DNA from: Longimicrobiaceae bacterium
GTDB lineage: Bacteria; Gemmatimonadota; Gemmatimonadetes; Longimicrobiales; Longimicrobiaceae
Length of the DNA: 64,000 nt
Reading direction: 5' to 3'
Assembly (NCBI GenBank): GCA_036375715.1
Contig: DASVBS010000079.1
Location: forward strand, 1-64,000
Below the pieces are notes generated by a model. That model had not been told where the DNA came from. It ran no database searches and saw nothing but the letters and a program-made list of their open reading frames with translations. Of the stretch, positions 43,804 to 51,960 are shown in pieces. A program made the position numbers and the translations under genes. Numbering within the stretch: the stretch's first letter is position 1; each line of letters begins with the position of its first letter.

Positions 43804-44589
43804 TCAGCGCTTCACCGCCCGCATTGCCAGGAAGAGGGGGATCTCCTGGTCCGCCAGCCGGTGGGCCCTAGCGCGGGAGGCGCCCGCGGCGCGCCGATGT
43901 GTCGGCACCTCGCGAAGCCGGTCGATCCAGAGCCCGTGATCCGCCAGCGCGTCGACGTATTGTTGGAGCGGTCGGTGATAGCTGCGGGTCGCACCGCGCC
44001 TGCCACCGAGATACTGCTTCATCGGCACCGTCAGCGGCGTCAGGTAGCGATCGATTCGCCGAAAGCGGAGGCGCCGCTGCTCATCCCAGCCCCAACCGCT
44101 CTGCCGCGGAATGCGGAAGCAGGGGTGTGTCATCAACAGCACCGCTCGCCCCCCGGTTCGCAGAGCACCCGCCGCGTTTCGCACCACGGCTTCCAGGGGT
44201 TCGATATCCTGGATGCTCAGCAGGAAGGTGACGGCGTCGAACTCCCCGGCTTCGATCGAGCCGAGCAGATCGGGCTGGGTGGCGTCTGCGATCAGAAAGC
44301 GACCTTGCTCCGAGTGGTGTCGTCGCGCGAAGGCGATCAGCCGGCGACTCGAATCTATGCCGATGTAGCGGGCGCCCAGCCTGGAGACGTACGGAGCCAG
44401 AGCTCCAGTTCCGCAGCCGACGTCCAGCAGGCGTTCGCCGCTCTGCAGCTCGAGCAGCTGTAGCACGGTGGGGATCGCCGTGCGCCTGTGGTGCTCGCTT
44501 CCTTGCGCGCCTACCCACCCCGCATACCAAGTGGCCACCGGATCCCAGCTCCGGCTGGCGGCCCTCTTCGCGTTATTTCGCTGTGCCAT
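43804..44589 (-). CDS. Class I SAM-dependent methyltransferase
   Basis: A 261-residue methyltransferase with motif I RLLDVGCGTGALAPYVSRLGA, acidic ligand in YIGIDSSRRLIAFARRH, FDAVTFLLSIQDIEPLEAVVRNAAGALRTGGRAVLLMTHPCF, and an HPCFR-type segment seen in several small-molecule methyltransferases. The C-terminal region is basic. The substrate is unknown. The upstream region contains two strong hairpins, described below, that could attenuate its transcription. Confidence 0.85.
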   Translation of the reverse strand: MAQRNNAKRAASRSWDPVATWYAGWVGAQGSEHHRRTAIPTVLQLLELQSGERLLDVGCGTGALAPYVSRLGARYIGIDSSRRLIAFARRHHSEQGRFLIADATQPDLLGSIEAGEFDAVTFLLSIQDIEPLEAVVRNAAGALRTGGRAVLLMTHPCFRIPRQSGWGWDEQRRLRFRRIDRYLTPLTVPMKQYLGGRRGATRSYHRPLQQYVDALADHGLWIDRLREVPTHRRAAGASRARAHRLADQEIPLFLAMRAVKR

Positions 44590-44634
44590 GTTTCCGTGAT
44601 TGTCATCGCAATGGTGCAGTTCGGGAAAACGGAA

Positions 44635-44708
44635 GGGCCGCGGTACGCCTGCGCGCGCCGCGGCCCATGAACGAAGGCCGTGGCCGCTCGCGAGAGCGTG
44701 CCACGGCC
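44635..44708 (-). terminator. Two consecutive stable hairpins
   Basis: The first hairpin (44676-44708) pairs GGCCGTGGC with GCCACGGCC and continues as CGCTC/GAGCG around a GCGA tetraloop, leaving one bulged T: 14 paired bases. The second (44635-44666) pairs GGGCCGCGG with CCGCGGCCC. Read on the minus strand, the second is followed by TTCCGTTTTC, so the pair looks like a terminator for a short minus-strand transcript or an attenuator in the leader of the methyltransferase gene. Confidence 0.55.
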
Positions 44709-44733
44709 GGGGATATGTCAGCGATGAATCAGG

Positions 44734-44838
44734 TCATCTACCCGGAAAGCGGGCACAGCCTCGCCGCAGGCAACTCCGCAGCCGGGCGTTGCGCAGGCGC
44801 ATCGAGGCGATTCCCATCCAGGTATTGCAGACCCTCAT
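44734..44838 (-). CDS. Tiny Arg/Cys-rich ORF upstream of hairpins
   Basis: A 34-codon frame starts at an ATG with GAGGAG just upstream. It begins MRVCNTWMGIAS and continues Arg-, Cys- and Leu-rich. The stop is 26 bases before the first hairpin, so the order ribosome site, short frame, hairpins, T-run resembles a leader peptide or very small gene. No family is recognised, and chance is possible. Confidence 0.3.
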   Translation of the reverse strand: MRVCNTWMGIASMRLRNARLRSCLRRGCARFPGR

Positions 44839-45155
44839 GTGCTCCTCGGGAAGTATAAGTCCATCTGGGAAGCTAATCGCGACCCCGGATGCGCGTCAAC
44901 GTCCTGCAGCGCCCCTGACAATATGATCGGAAAGCATCCCGGCGGGCAGAAAGGGGTGATGACAGGGGGGCCGATGGCGGCGGTCGCGATCGTGGCCGAA
45001 CGGCCGGAACGGTGGTCACGAGGCCGTCGCGAGAGGCGCGACCCGCGGCGATTCTGAAGGGTTTGCCGCTGCGGAGGCGGCCAGTGTAAGTTCCCGCACG
45101 CCGTCGACCGCGCCGCCGACGGCAGCCGGCCGAGACACCGAGGAGTATACGCCGC

Positions 45156-47444
45156 ATGGGTTACGACGCGCTGTACGTGCTGGTCCCCCTGACCCCTTTC
45201 CTGCTGCTCCCGGGCGCAGTGTGGTTGGGCGGGCGACCGGCCGCATACGCGCGGCTGCTCGCGCTCGCGCCTGCGGTTCTCACCGGCTACTTCGTCTACC
45301 TGTTGTGGCGCGTCGCGGCCGACGGCGCCTTCACAGCAACCCTCCCCTGGGCCCCGGATCTCGGCCTTTCCCTGTCGCTCCGCTTCGACGGGTTGGGTCT
45401 GCTCTTCGCCATCATCGTCGCGGGGATCGGGGCGCTGATCGTCCTGTACTCTTCCAGCTACCTCGAAGGGCATCCTCTGGCGGGTCGGTTCCAGCTCACG
45501 CTCTTCGCCTTCATGGGCTCGATGCTGGGCGTGGTGCTGAGCGACAACCTGCTCGTGCTCTTCGTCTTCTGGGAACTTACGGGCTTCACGTCATACTTCC
45601 TGATCGGCTTCGATCATGAGCGGCACGAGGCCCGCAAGGCCGCGCTGCAGGCGCTGCTGGTGACCGGCTCCGGCGGGCTCGCGCTGCTCGGTGCCGGTGT
45701 GTGGATCTGGCAGACGACCGGTACCCCGCTGATCTCTGTCATGGGCGGCGCCAGCCTGGCCTCGCATCCGGCTTATGCGATCATCGCTGCGCTGATCCTG
45801 CTGGCGGCCTTCACCAAGTCGGCGCAGGTGCCGTTTCATTTCTGGCTGCCGAACGCGATGGAGGCGCCCACCCCTGTGAGCGCTTACCTGCATTCGGCCA
45901 CCATGGTCAAGGCGGGGGTGTACCTGGTCGCGCGTATGACCCCGATCCTCGGTGGGACGGCGTTCTGGAGCGGTGTGGTGGCAACTGCCGGCGCGGTCAC
46001 CATGGTGGGCGCCGGATACCGGTCGCTGCTCGAAACCGACCTGAAGCGGATCCTGGCGTACACCACGATCGCTGCGCTCGGGGTGATGATGCTGCTGCTG
46101 AGCGCCGGCACCGGCCCCGCGGTGGCTGCCGGCCTGGTGTACCTGGTTGCCCACGCTCTCTACAAGGGAGCCCTCTTCCTCACCAGCGGGGCCGTAGACC
46201 ACGAGACGGGCACGCGGGATGTGGGCGTGCTCCGCGGGCTGCGGAGGGCGATGCCGCTGACCGGCACGGCCGCGATCGTCGCGGCCGTCAGCATGGCCGG
46301 TGTGCCCCCGCTCCTCGGGTTCGTGGCGAAAGAGGAGCTCTACGCGGCGGTGGCCGAGTTTCCTGTTGCCGGGTCACTCCTGCTCGCGGCAGCGGTGGCG
46401 GCCAGTGCCATGCTCGGCGCGGCCGGCCTGACGGCCGGCTTCTCTCCTTTCGCCGGTGACACCCCGGCTCCCGACAAAGTCCACGAGGCCCCGCGTGGTC
46501 TATGGGTCCCGCCGCTCACCCTTGCGTTGGCCGGTGTCTTGACGGGCTTCGTGCCGGCGCTGCTCTCCGCCCCGCTGTCGCTGGCGGTTGGTGCGGTCAC
46601 GGGCGAGCCGGAAGAGGTGGAGCTCGCGCTCTGGCACGGGGTCACGACGGCGCTGATGCTGAGCGGCCTCACCCTGGCGCTGACGCTGATCCTCTACCGT
46701 TACCGAGTGGCGGTTCGGCAGCGCGCCTGGCTGCGGAGTCTGCGTACCGAGCGGCTCTACGACGGCACCCTGAGCTTGGCCGATGCGCTGAGTCGCCGTG
46801 TCGGACCGCTGATGCAGAGTGGTCCGCTGCGCGGTTACGTACGCGTGATCGTGGTGACGGCGGTGGGGCTCCTATTCGCCGCCTTCATCCTGGGGGGCGA
46901 CCTGCCAGAGGTGGGGCAACTGTCGCCGATCCATCCGCCCACGGCTGGCGCGGCGCTGCTGATCATGGTGGCGGCTGTCTCGGCGGCGCTGGCACGCACC
47001 GCGATGGCAGCCGTGCTCTCGCTGGGAGCCGTAGGCTACGGGGTTGCGGCGATGTACGTGCTGCTCGGTGCGCCGGATCTGGCGACCACGCAGTTCGCCG
47101 TCGAGACGCTCACCGTCGTCATCTTCGTCCTCGTCTTCTACCAACTCCCGGGCTTTGCGGACGGGCTGAGCTGGCTGGGCAGGGGTCGCGATGCCCTGAT
47201 CGCAGGCGCGGCCGGGATTACGATCGCGCTGCTGGTGCTCTTCACGGCGGCCTCCGGCGCCTCCTCGCGCCTGGCGGACTACTTCATGGACGCCGCGCCG
47301 AGCCTGGCCCACGGGCGCAACGTCGTAAACGTGATCCTGGTGGATTTCAGGTCTTTCGACACCATGGGCGAGATCACCGTGCTGGTGACCGTCGCCATCG
47401 GCGTGCGGGCGCTGCTGCACATCGGCCGGGAGCGGCGCCCATGA
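45156..47444 (+). CDS. mnhA: Mrp-type Na+/H+ antiporter subunit A
   Basis: A 762-residue membrane protein, the large subunit of the multi-subunit Mrp antiporter that exports Na+ in exchange for protons. The N-terminal part is NuoL-like ([44 protein letters not shown] and the [40 protein letters not shown] helix). The C-terminal part has the DUF4040/MrpB-like segment ([32 protein letters not shown]) and a [19 protein letters not shown] tail. AGGAG lies ten bases before the ATG. First gene of a seven-gene operon with overlapping or nearly touching genes. Confidence 0.96.
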   Translation: MGYDALYVLVPLTPFLLLPGAVWLGGRPAAYARLLALAPAVLTGYFVYLLWRVAADGAFTATLPWAPDLGLSLSLRFDGLGLLFAIIVAGIGALIVLYSSSYLEGHPLAGRFQLTLFAFMGSMLGVVLSDNLLVLFVFWELTGFTSYFLIGFDHERHEARKAALQALLVTGSGGLALLGAGVWIWQTTGTPLISVMGGASLASHPAYAIIAALILLAAFTKSAQVPFHFWLPNAMEAPTPVSAYLHSATMVKAGVYLVARMTPILGGTAFWSGVVATAGAVTMVGAGYRSLLETDLKRILAYTTIAALGVMMLLLSAGTGPAVAAGLVYLVAHALYKGALFLTSGAVDHETGTRDVGVLRGLRRAMPLTGTAAIVAAVSMAGVPPLLGFVAKEELYAAVAEFPVAGSLLLAAAVAASAMLGAAGLTAGFSPFAGDTPAPDKVHEAPRGLWVPPLTLALAGVLTGFVPALLSAPLSLAVGAVTGEPEEVELALWHGVTTALMLSGLTLALTLILYRYRVAVRQRAWLRSLRTERLYDGTLSLADALSRRVGPLMQSGPLRGYVRVIVVTAVGLLFAAFILGGDLPEVGQLSPIHPPTAGAALLIMVAAVSAALARTAMAAVLSLGAVGYGVAAMYVLLGAPDLATTQFAVETLTVVIFVLVFYQLPGFADGLSWLGRGRDALIAGAAGITIALLVLFTAASGASSRLADYFMDAAPSLAHGRNVVNVILVDFRSFDTMGEITVLVTVAIGVRALLHIGRERRP

Positions 47445-47878
47445 AGTCGCTAAGAACGTCGCTGATGCTGTTGGCCGCGGTCCGCGGCCTGATCCCGCTC
47501 CTCCTCCTTTACGCCGTGTTCCTGCTCTGGCGAGGCCACAACGCGCCGGGCGGGGGCTTCGTGGGCGGCCTGGTGGCGGCCGCGGCCTTCGTGCTGTACT
47601 CGCTCACCGCCGGCCTGGAGGCGGGGCGTCGGGCGCTGCGGGTGGATCCATCGTCTCTCCTCAGCTCGGGACTTGGCATCGCACTGATCAGCGGCATCCC
47701 GGGGCTGCTGCTCGGCGGCCCCTTCATGAGCGCAGTCTGGGTGGAGCTTCAAGTGGGCGCGCTGCGCGTGCCGTTCGGCACGCCGCTCCTGTTCGATATC
47801 GGGGTCTTCCTGGCGGTAACGGGGGTGGTGCTCACGATTGTCTTCACGCTGGCCGAGACCGCTTTCACCGAGAGCTGA
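47441..47878 (+). CDS. mnhB: Mrp antiporter subunit B
   Basis: A 145-residue membrane protein with four hydrophobic helices. The [24 protein letters not shown] motif is diagnostic of MnhB. Its ATG overlaps the mnhA stop by four bases (ATGA). It assembles with the other Mrp subunits. Confidence 0.95.
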   Translation: MKSLRTSLMLLAAVRGLIPLLLLYAVFLLWRGHNAPGGGFVGGLVAAAAFVLYSLTAGLEAGRRALRVDPSSLLSSGLGIALISGIPGLLLGGPFMSAVWVELQVGALRVPFGTPLLFDIGVFLAVTGVVLTIVFTLAETAFTES

Positions 47879-47880
47879 CG

Positions 47881-48228
47881 ATGGAGATCCTTCTCGCCCT
47901 CGTTTCCGGGACCCTGTATGCCTCTGGCATCTACCTGATGCTGAAGCGTCGGCTGGCGCAGCTCATTGTCGGCCTCAGCATGATGGCCAATGGGTCCAAC
48001 CTGCTGATCTTCACGGCCGCGGGGCTCAGCGGCACCCGAGCCCCGATCGTAGACGAGGTTGCGGTCGCGTCCGGCGAAGCTTTCGCGGACCCCGTGCCGC
48101 AATCGCTCGTTCTCACCGCCATCGTCATCGGCTTCGGCGTGCTGGCCTTCTCCCTCGTCCTGGCGCATCGCGTTCATCGGTCGACGGATACCGATGACAT
48201 CGATGCCATCTCGACGGGACAGCCCTGA
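47881..48228 (+). CDS. mnhC: Mrp antiporter subunit C
   Basis: A 115-residue NuoK-like membrane protein with three helices (ALVSGTLYASGIYLMLKRRLAQLIVGLSMMANGSNLLIF, then TAIVIGFGVLAFSLVLAHRV). It starts three bases after mnhB and overlaps the mnhD start by one base. It belongs to the ion-translocating core of the complex. Confidence 0.95.
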   Translation: MEILLALVSGTLYASGIYLMLKRRLAQLIVGLSMMANGSNLLIFTAAGLSGTRAPIVDEVAVASGEAFADPVPQSLVLTAIVIGFGVLAFSLVLAHRVHRSTDTDDIDAISTGQP

Positions 48229-49700
48229 TGCTGCTGGCGCTCCCCATCCTCATCCCCTTCGCGACGGCCATTGCCCTGAAGGCGCTGCCGTATCGGCCGG
48301 CGCTGCTGCACTGGGTGGCCTTCGGGGGTGCTGTGGGGGTGCTGGCCTCGGCGATCACGCTGCTGATCCGGGTGCAGACGGAGGGAATCCAGGTTCTGCA
48401 GATCTCGAACTGGCCGTCTCCGTTCGGCATCACCCTGGTGGCCGATCCTCTCAGCGCGATTCTGGTGGTGATGGTGGGGATCGTGGGATCGGCGGTGACC
48501 GGCCACTCCTTTTCCGGGGTAGATCCGCGGCGCGAAGCGCTCGGGTACCACGCTCTCATCCACGTGCTCCTGATGGGGGTATCCGGTGCGTTTCTCACCG
48601 GAGACGTCTTCAACCTGTACGTGTGGTTCGAGGTGACGCTGATCGCGTCCTTCGTGTTGATGGCGCTGCACCGCACCCGGGAGCAGCTCCACGCCGCGTA
48701 CGTGTACGTCACCCTGAACCTGATTGCTTCCGCGCTGCTGCTCACGGCCATAGGGCTGCTCTACGGACAGGCGGGAACCCTCAACCTGGCGGACATTTCG
48801 CGGGTCTGGCCGGAGCGGAGCCTGCCGTTGCTAGACAACGGCCTCTCCATGCTCTTCCTGACGGCATTCGGGATCAAAGCCGGCCTCTTTCCGCTCTTCT
48901 TCTGGTTGCCGGCCTCCTACCACGCCCCGCCCGCGCCGATCGGTGCGCTCTTCGCCGGACTGCTCACCAAAGTGGGTGTGTACGCGATGATCCGGCTCTT
49001 CTCGCTGCTGTTTCGCGAGCCGGGAGCTGTGGTCTTCCCGGTGCTGCTCTTTCTCTCCATCGTCACCATGCTGGTGGGGATGGTCGGGGCGCTGGCCCAG
49101 CGGGACCTGCGCCGCGTCCTCTCCTTCAACCTGGTAGGGCACATCGGCTTCACCACCGTCGGCCTGGCGCTCTGGACCCCGCCGGCTCTGGGCGCCTCGA
49201 TCTTCTACCTGCTGCACCACATGCTCGTCATCACCACTCTCTTCCTGGTGAGCGGGCTCTTTCTCCGGCAGCGCCGCACCACCGATTTCGCGTCACTCGG
49301 CGGTCTATACCGATCGCACCCGCGGGTCGCGCTGCTCGTCTTGATCCCGGTATTCTCGCTGGCCGGGGTTCCTCCGCTCTCGGGCTTCCTGGGTAAGCTG
49401 GCAATCGTGGCGGCTGCGCTGGATTCCGGCTCCGTGGTGCTGGCGGCGGTGGCGCTGCTGGTGAGCCTGCTCACCCTGCTTTCCATGGCTCGGGTCTGGC
49501 AGCACGTGTCCTGGAAGCCTGCTCCCGGGCCGGATCTCGCGCCGCTCAGCAAGCGGGCGCTGGCCCCCATCGTCGTACTCGTGCTGCTGACGATCGGGAT
49601 GACGGTCGGGGCCGGACCGGTGTTTCACGCATCCACCACCGCGGCCGAGCACCTGCTCGACCCGCAGAGCTACATCAACGCGGTGCTGGGAGACCCTTGA
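48228..49700 (+). CDS. mnhD: Mrp antiporter subunit D
   Basis: A 490-residue NuoN/NuoM-like subunit with about 14 membrane helices. It has the proton-channel segments FNLYVWFEVTLIASFVLMAL, FGIKAGLFPLFFWLPASYHAPPAPIGALFAGLLTKVGVYAMIR, with the key Lys and Glu residues. Start and stop interlock with the neighbours (TGATG at the mnhC/D junction). Confidence 0.96.
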   Translation: MLLALPILIPFATAIALKALPYRPALLHWVAFGGAVGVLASAITLLIRVQTEGIQVLQISNWPSPFGITLVADPLSAILVVMVGIVGSAVTGHSFSGVDPRREALGYHALIHVLLMGVSGAFLTGDVFNLYVWFEVTLIASFVLMALHRTREQLHAAYVYVTLNLIASALLLTAIGLLYGQAGTLNLADISRVWPERSLPLLDNGLSMLFLTAFGIKAGLFPLFFWLPASYHAPPAPIGALFAGLLTKVGVYAMIRLFSLLFREPGAVVFPVLLFLSIVTMLVGMVGALAQRDLRRVLSFNLVGHIGFTTVGLALWTPPALGASIFYLLHHMLVITTLFLVSGLFLRQRRTTDFASLGGLYRSHPRVALLVLIPVFSLAGVPPLSGFLGKLAIVAAALDSGSVVLAAVALLVSLLTLLSMARVWQHVSWKPAPGPDLAPLSKRALAPIVVLVLLTIGMTVGAGPVFHASTTAAEHLLDPQSYINAVLGDP

Positions 49701-49703
49701 GCC

Positions 49704-50177
49704 ATGCTGCTCGGAAACCTCGCGCTGGCCATCGCCTGGGCGGCACTGCAGGCGGATTTCTCGCTGGCCAACCTGCTGGTGGGCCATACCATCGGTTACC
49801 TGATCCTGCTGGGGCTGACCCGTGGCGGGGTCTTCCCGGAGTCGCGCTACATCGGCAAGGTGAGCCTGGCGGTGAGCCTCGGCCTCTATTTCCTCTGGGA
49901 GTTGATCCACGCCAACTTTCGCCTTGCCGCCGACGTGGTGACTCCCCGGTTCGGGATGAGCCCGGGAATCATCGCGGTGCCTCTGGACGCCAAGCGTGAC
50001 CAGGAGATCCTTCTCTTGGCGGCGCTGATCAACCTGACTCCGGGAAGTGTGGCGCTGGACGTGGCGGATGATCGCAGTGTGATGTACGTGCACGTGATGT
50101 ATATGACCGATCCCGACACGGCGCGGGCCGAGATCAAGCGCGGCTTCGAGCGCCGGGTCCTGGAGCTCCTGCGCTGA
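49704..50177 (+). CDS. mnhE: Mrp antiporter subunit E
   Basis: A 157-residue protein with two or three N-terminal helices and a cytoplasmic domain. The segments ANFRLAADVVTPRFGMSPGIIAVPLDAKRDQEILLLAALINLTPGSVALDV and HVMYMTDPDTARAEIKRGFERRVLELL are characteristic of MnhE. It begins three bases after mnhD. Confidence 0.95.
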   Translation: MLLGNLALAIAWAALQADFSLANLLVGHTIGYLILLGLTRGGVFPESRYIGKVSLAVSLGLYFLWELIHANFRLAADVVTPRFGMSPGIIAVPLDAKRDQEILLLAALINLTPGSVALDVADDRSVMYVHVMYMTDPDTARAEIKRGFERRVLELLR

Positions 50178-50198
50178 GCCTGAGCCGGAGGGAAGTAC

Positions 50199-50465
50199 AT
50201 GCTGGAGACCGTTTTCACGCTGACACTGGTCATGCTGTCGCTCGCCTGCCTCCTGACCCTGTGGCGGGTGGTTCGCGGCCCCACCCTCCCCGACCGGGTG
50301 GTGGCGCTCGATCTTCTCGGCGTCACGATCGTCGGGATCGCGGTGGCCAGCTCCGCCATGGCGGGCTCGCGCTACTTCCTTGATGTAGCCATCGTCATCG
50401 CGCTGATCAGCTTTGTCGGAACCGTGGCGTACGCTCGCTACGTGGAGATCGCTGAGCGCGCATGA
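50199..50465 (+). CDS. mnhF: Mrp antiporter subunit F
   Basis: An 88-residue protein with three helices and the family segment RVVRGPTLPDRVVALDLLGVTIVGIAVASS. GGAGGG lies about eight bases before the ATG. The stop overlaps the mnhG start by four bases. Confidence 0.95.
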   Translation: MLETVFTLTLVMLSLACLLTLWRVVRGPTLPDRVVALDLLGVTIVGIAVASSAMAGSRYFLDVAIVIALISFVGTVAYARYVEIAERA

Positions 50466-50863
50466 TCATCGAGCTCCTCGCCGCGACGCTCCTGATGATC
50501 GGAGCGACGTTGACGTTGCTCGCAGCGGTCGGCGTGCTGCGCATGCCGGACGTATTCACGCGCATGCAGTCCTCCACCAAGGCCGCCACGCTCGGTCTGG
50601 ATTGCCTGCTGGCCGGGCTTGTCGTCCTCAATCCGACCACCGAGTTCGTGATCCGCGCGGGGAGCATTGCCGCCTTCGTCATGCTCACCACTCCTGTGGC
50701 GGCGCACGTCATCGCCCGGGCGGCGGCGCGCACCGGTTCCCCGCTGTGGCTGGGGACCAAGGTGGACGAGCGCCCGGTGGAGCCGCTCGAGTCGAGCGAG
50801 ACGGAGCCCCCTGTCGCGATCGTGGCCGCGTCCACTCCAGCCGAAAAATCGACGAGGGACTGA
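50462..50863 (+). CDS. mnhG: Mrp antiporter subunit G
   Basis: A 133-residue protein with three helices and the MnhG signature (LLMIGATLTLLAAVGVLRMPDVFTRMQSSTKAATLGLDCLLAG, TTPVAAHVIARAAARTG). The C-terminal 35 residues are a polar tail. It closes the A-to-G set, so the operon encodes a complete group 1 Mrp antiporter. Confidence 0.95.
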   Translation: MIIELLAATLLMIGATLTLLAAVGVLRMPDVFTRMQSSTKAATLGLDCLLAGLVVLNPTTEFVIRAGSIAAFVMLTTPVAAHVIARAAARTGSPLWLGTKVDERPVEPLESSETEPPVAIVAASTPAEKSTRD

Positions 50864-51049
50864 CGGGAGCACACGGAGCGGGGAGAGGCCCGTCCAGGTC
50901 CTTGGGCCGCACGCTGGATCGGATGGCTCCGGTTCCAGGCTCCCGGGAGGTTCCCTTCTCACTGAAACCTGAAGCCCCCATTCAACGATTTCGCACTGGC
51001 CGGCGTCAGAGTTGAGATGATGATGTCGACCTCTGACCCGGAGACCGCC

Positions 51050-51898
51050 ATGTTCAATCGCAGGCGATTCCTGCCCGCAGCTTCACACCTCCCGTTCATC
51101 GCCCCTTTCATCGCCCTTTGCGCGCTGCCGCTCGTGCCACTGATGGCGACGGCGCAGCAGGAGACGGAAGACTGGATTGCCCGTTGCGAGCGGCAGCAGA
51201 GAGATGCTGAGCGGAGTGTCCACTGCGAGGTGCGCGAGGCAACCATCCCCGTCCCGGCGAGGCTCGATGTGGAAGCCTCTCCCAACGGCGGGGTGTCGGT
51301 TCGCGCGGCTGAGCGAAACGATGTACACGTCACCGCGCGAGTGCAGACCTGGGCAACGACGGAAGCGGCGGCGCGGGAGCTGGCGCAGAGAATCCGGATC
51401 GAGACGAGCGAAGGGCGGATTCGCGCCGAAGGTCCCCGGAACACAGAGGAGCAGCGACAGGGGTGGTCAGTGAGCTTCGTTGTTTCCGCGCCTGGTCGCA
51501 TCGACCTGGCGGCGCGCACCGTCAACGGGGGCGTGGACGTCTCGGGGATCACGGGAGACGTGAATCTTCAGACCGTCAACGGGGGGATCCACCTCGAAGG
51601 AGTGGACGGCGAGGTGGAGGCGCACACGACGAACGGGGGTATCGAAGCGCGCCTCGCGAATGGCTGGCGGGGCGAGAGCGTGAGCCTGCACACCACTAAC
51701 GGGGTGATCAGCCTGGCCGTTCCGGAGGGGTTCGCCGCTGCCCTCAGCGCCAGCACTGTCCATGGTGCGATCGAGACCGACTTCCCGGTGACCGTGCAGG
51801 GGCGCATCGGGCGCAGCCTGACGGCTCAGATCGGGGGTGGTGGACCGCCCGTTCGGCTCGCCACCACCAACGGCGCCATCTCCATCCGGCGCCGGTAG
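51050..51898 (+). CDS. DUF4097-family beta-helical protein, exported
   Basis: A 282-residue exported protein (signal ending near MATAQQ). The C-terminal half is built of short beta repeats such as VNGGVDVSGITGDVNLQTVNGGIHLEGVDGEVEAHTTNGGIEARLANG, typical of DUF4097 (a parallel beta-helix or beta-solenoid of unknown role in the periplasm). I choose the ATG at 51050 because GGAG is six bases upstream and the signal peptide begins there; an ATG at 51017 is in frame. It lies 186 bases after the Mrp operon. Confidence 0.8.
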   Translation: MFNRRRFLPAASHLPFIAPFIALCALPLVPLMATAQQETEDWIARCERQQRDAERSVHCEVREATIPVPARLDVEASPNGGVSVRAAERNDVHVTARVQTWATTEAAARELAQRIRIETSEGRIRAEGPRNTEEQRQGWSVSFVVSAPGRIDLAARTVNGGVDVSGITGDVNLQTVNGGIHLEGVDGEVEAHTTNGGIEARLANGWRGESVSLHTTNGVISLAVPEGFAAALSASTVHGAIETDFPVTVQGRIGRSLTAQIGGGGPPVRLATTNGAISIRRR

Positions 51899-51906
51899 GA
51901 ACCACA

Positions 51907-51931
51907 CGAGGGCGGCCTCCCGCCGTCCTCG
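51907..51931. terminator. Bidirectional hairpin
   Basis: CGAGG and GCGG (51907-51915) pair with CCGC and CCTCG (51920-51931), with a short internal loop. It lies in the 62-base gap between the convergent DUF4097 and sulfatase-GH51 genes and probably ends both transcripts. Confidence 0.5.
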
Positions 51932-51960
51932 CGACCCGGTCTATCCGGCGCCGCCACCGA

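Larger units (their letters stand above)
44590..45155. other. 566-base divergent region with hairpins and a tiny ORF
   Basis: This gap separates the methyltransferase (minus) from the Mrp operon (plus). It holds two stable hairpins at 44635-44708 and a 34-codon minus-strand frame at 44734-44838, listed separately. A weak promoter-like pair TTGCCG-16-TGTAAG (45063-45090) precedes mnhA. I see no known riboswitch. Confidence 0.5.

Noticed and set aside
44590-45155. Na+ or Li+ riboswitch before the Mrp operon
   Set aside because: The hairpins read best on the minus strand, towards the methyltransferase, and I could not match them to the DUF1646 or nhaA motif layouts.
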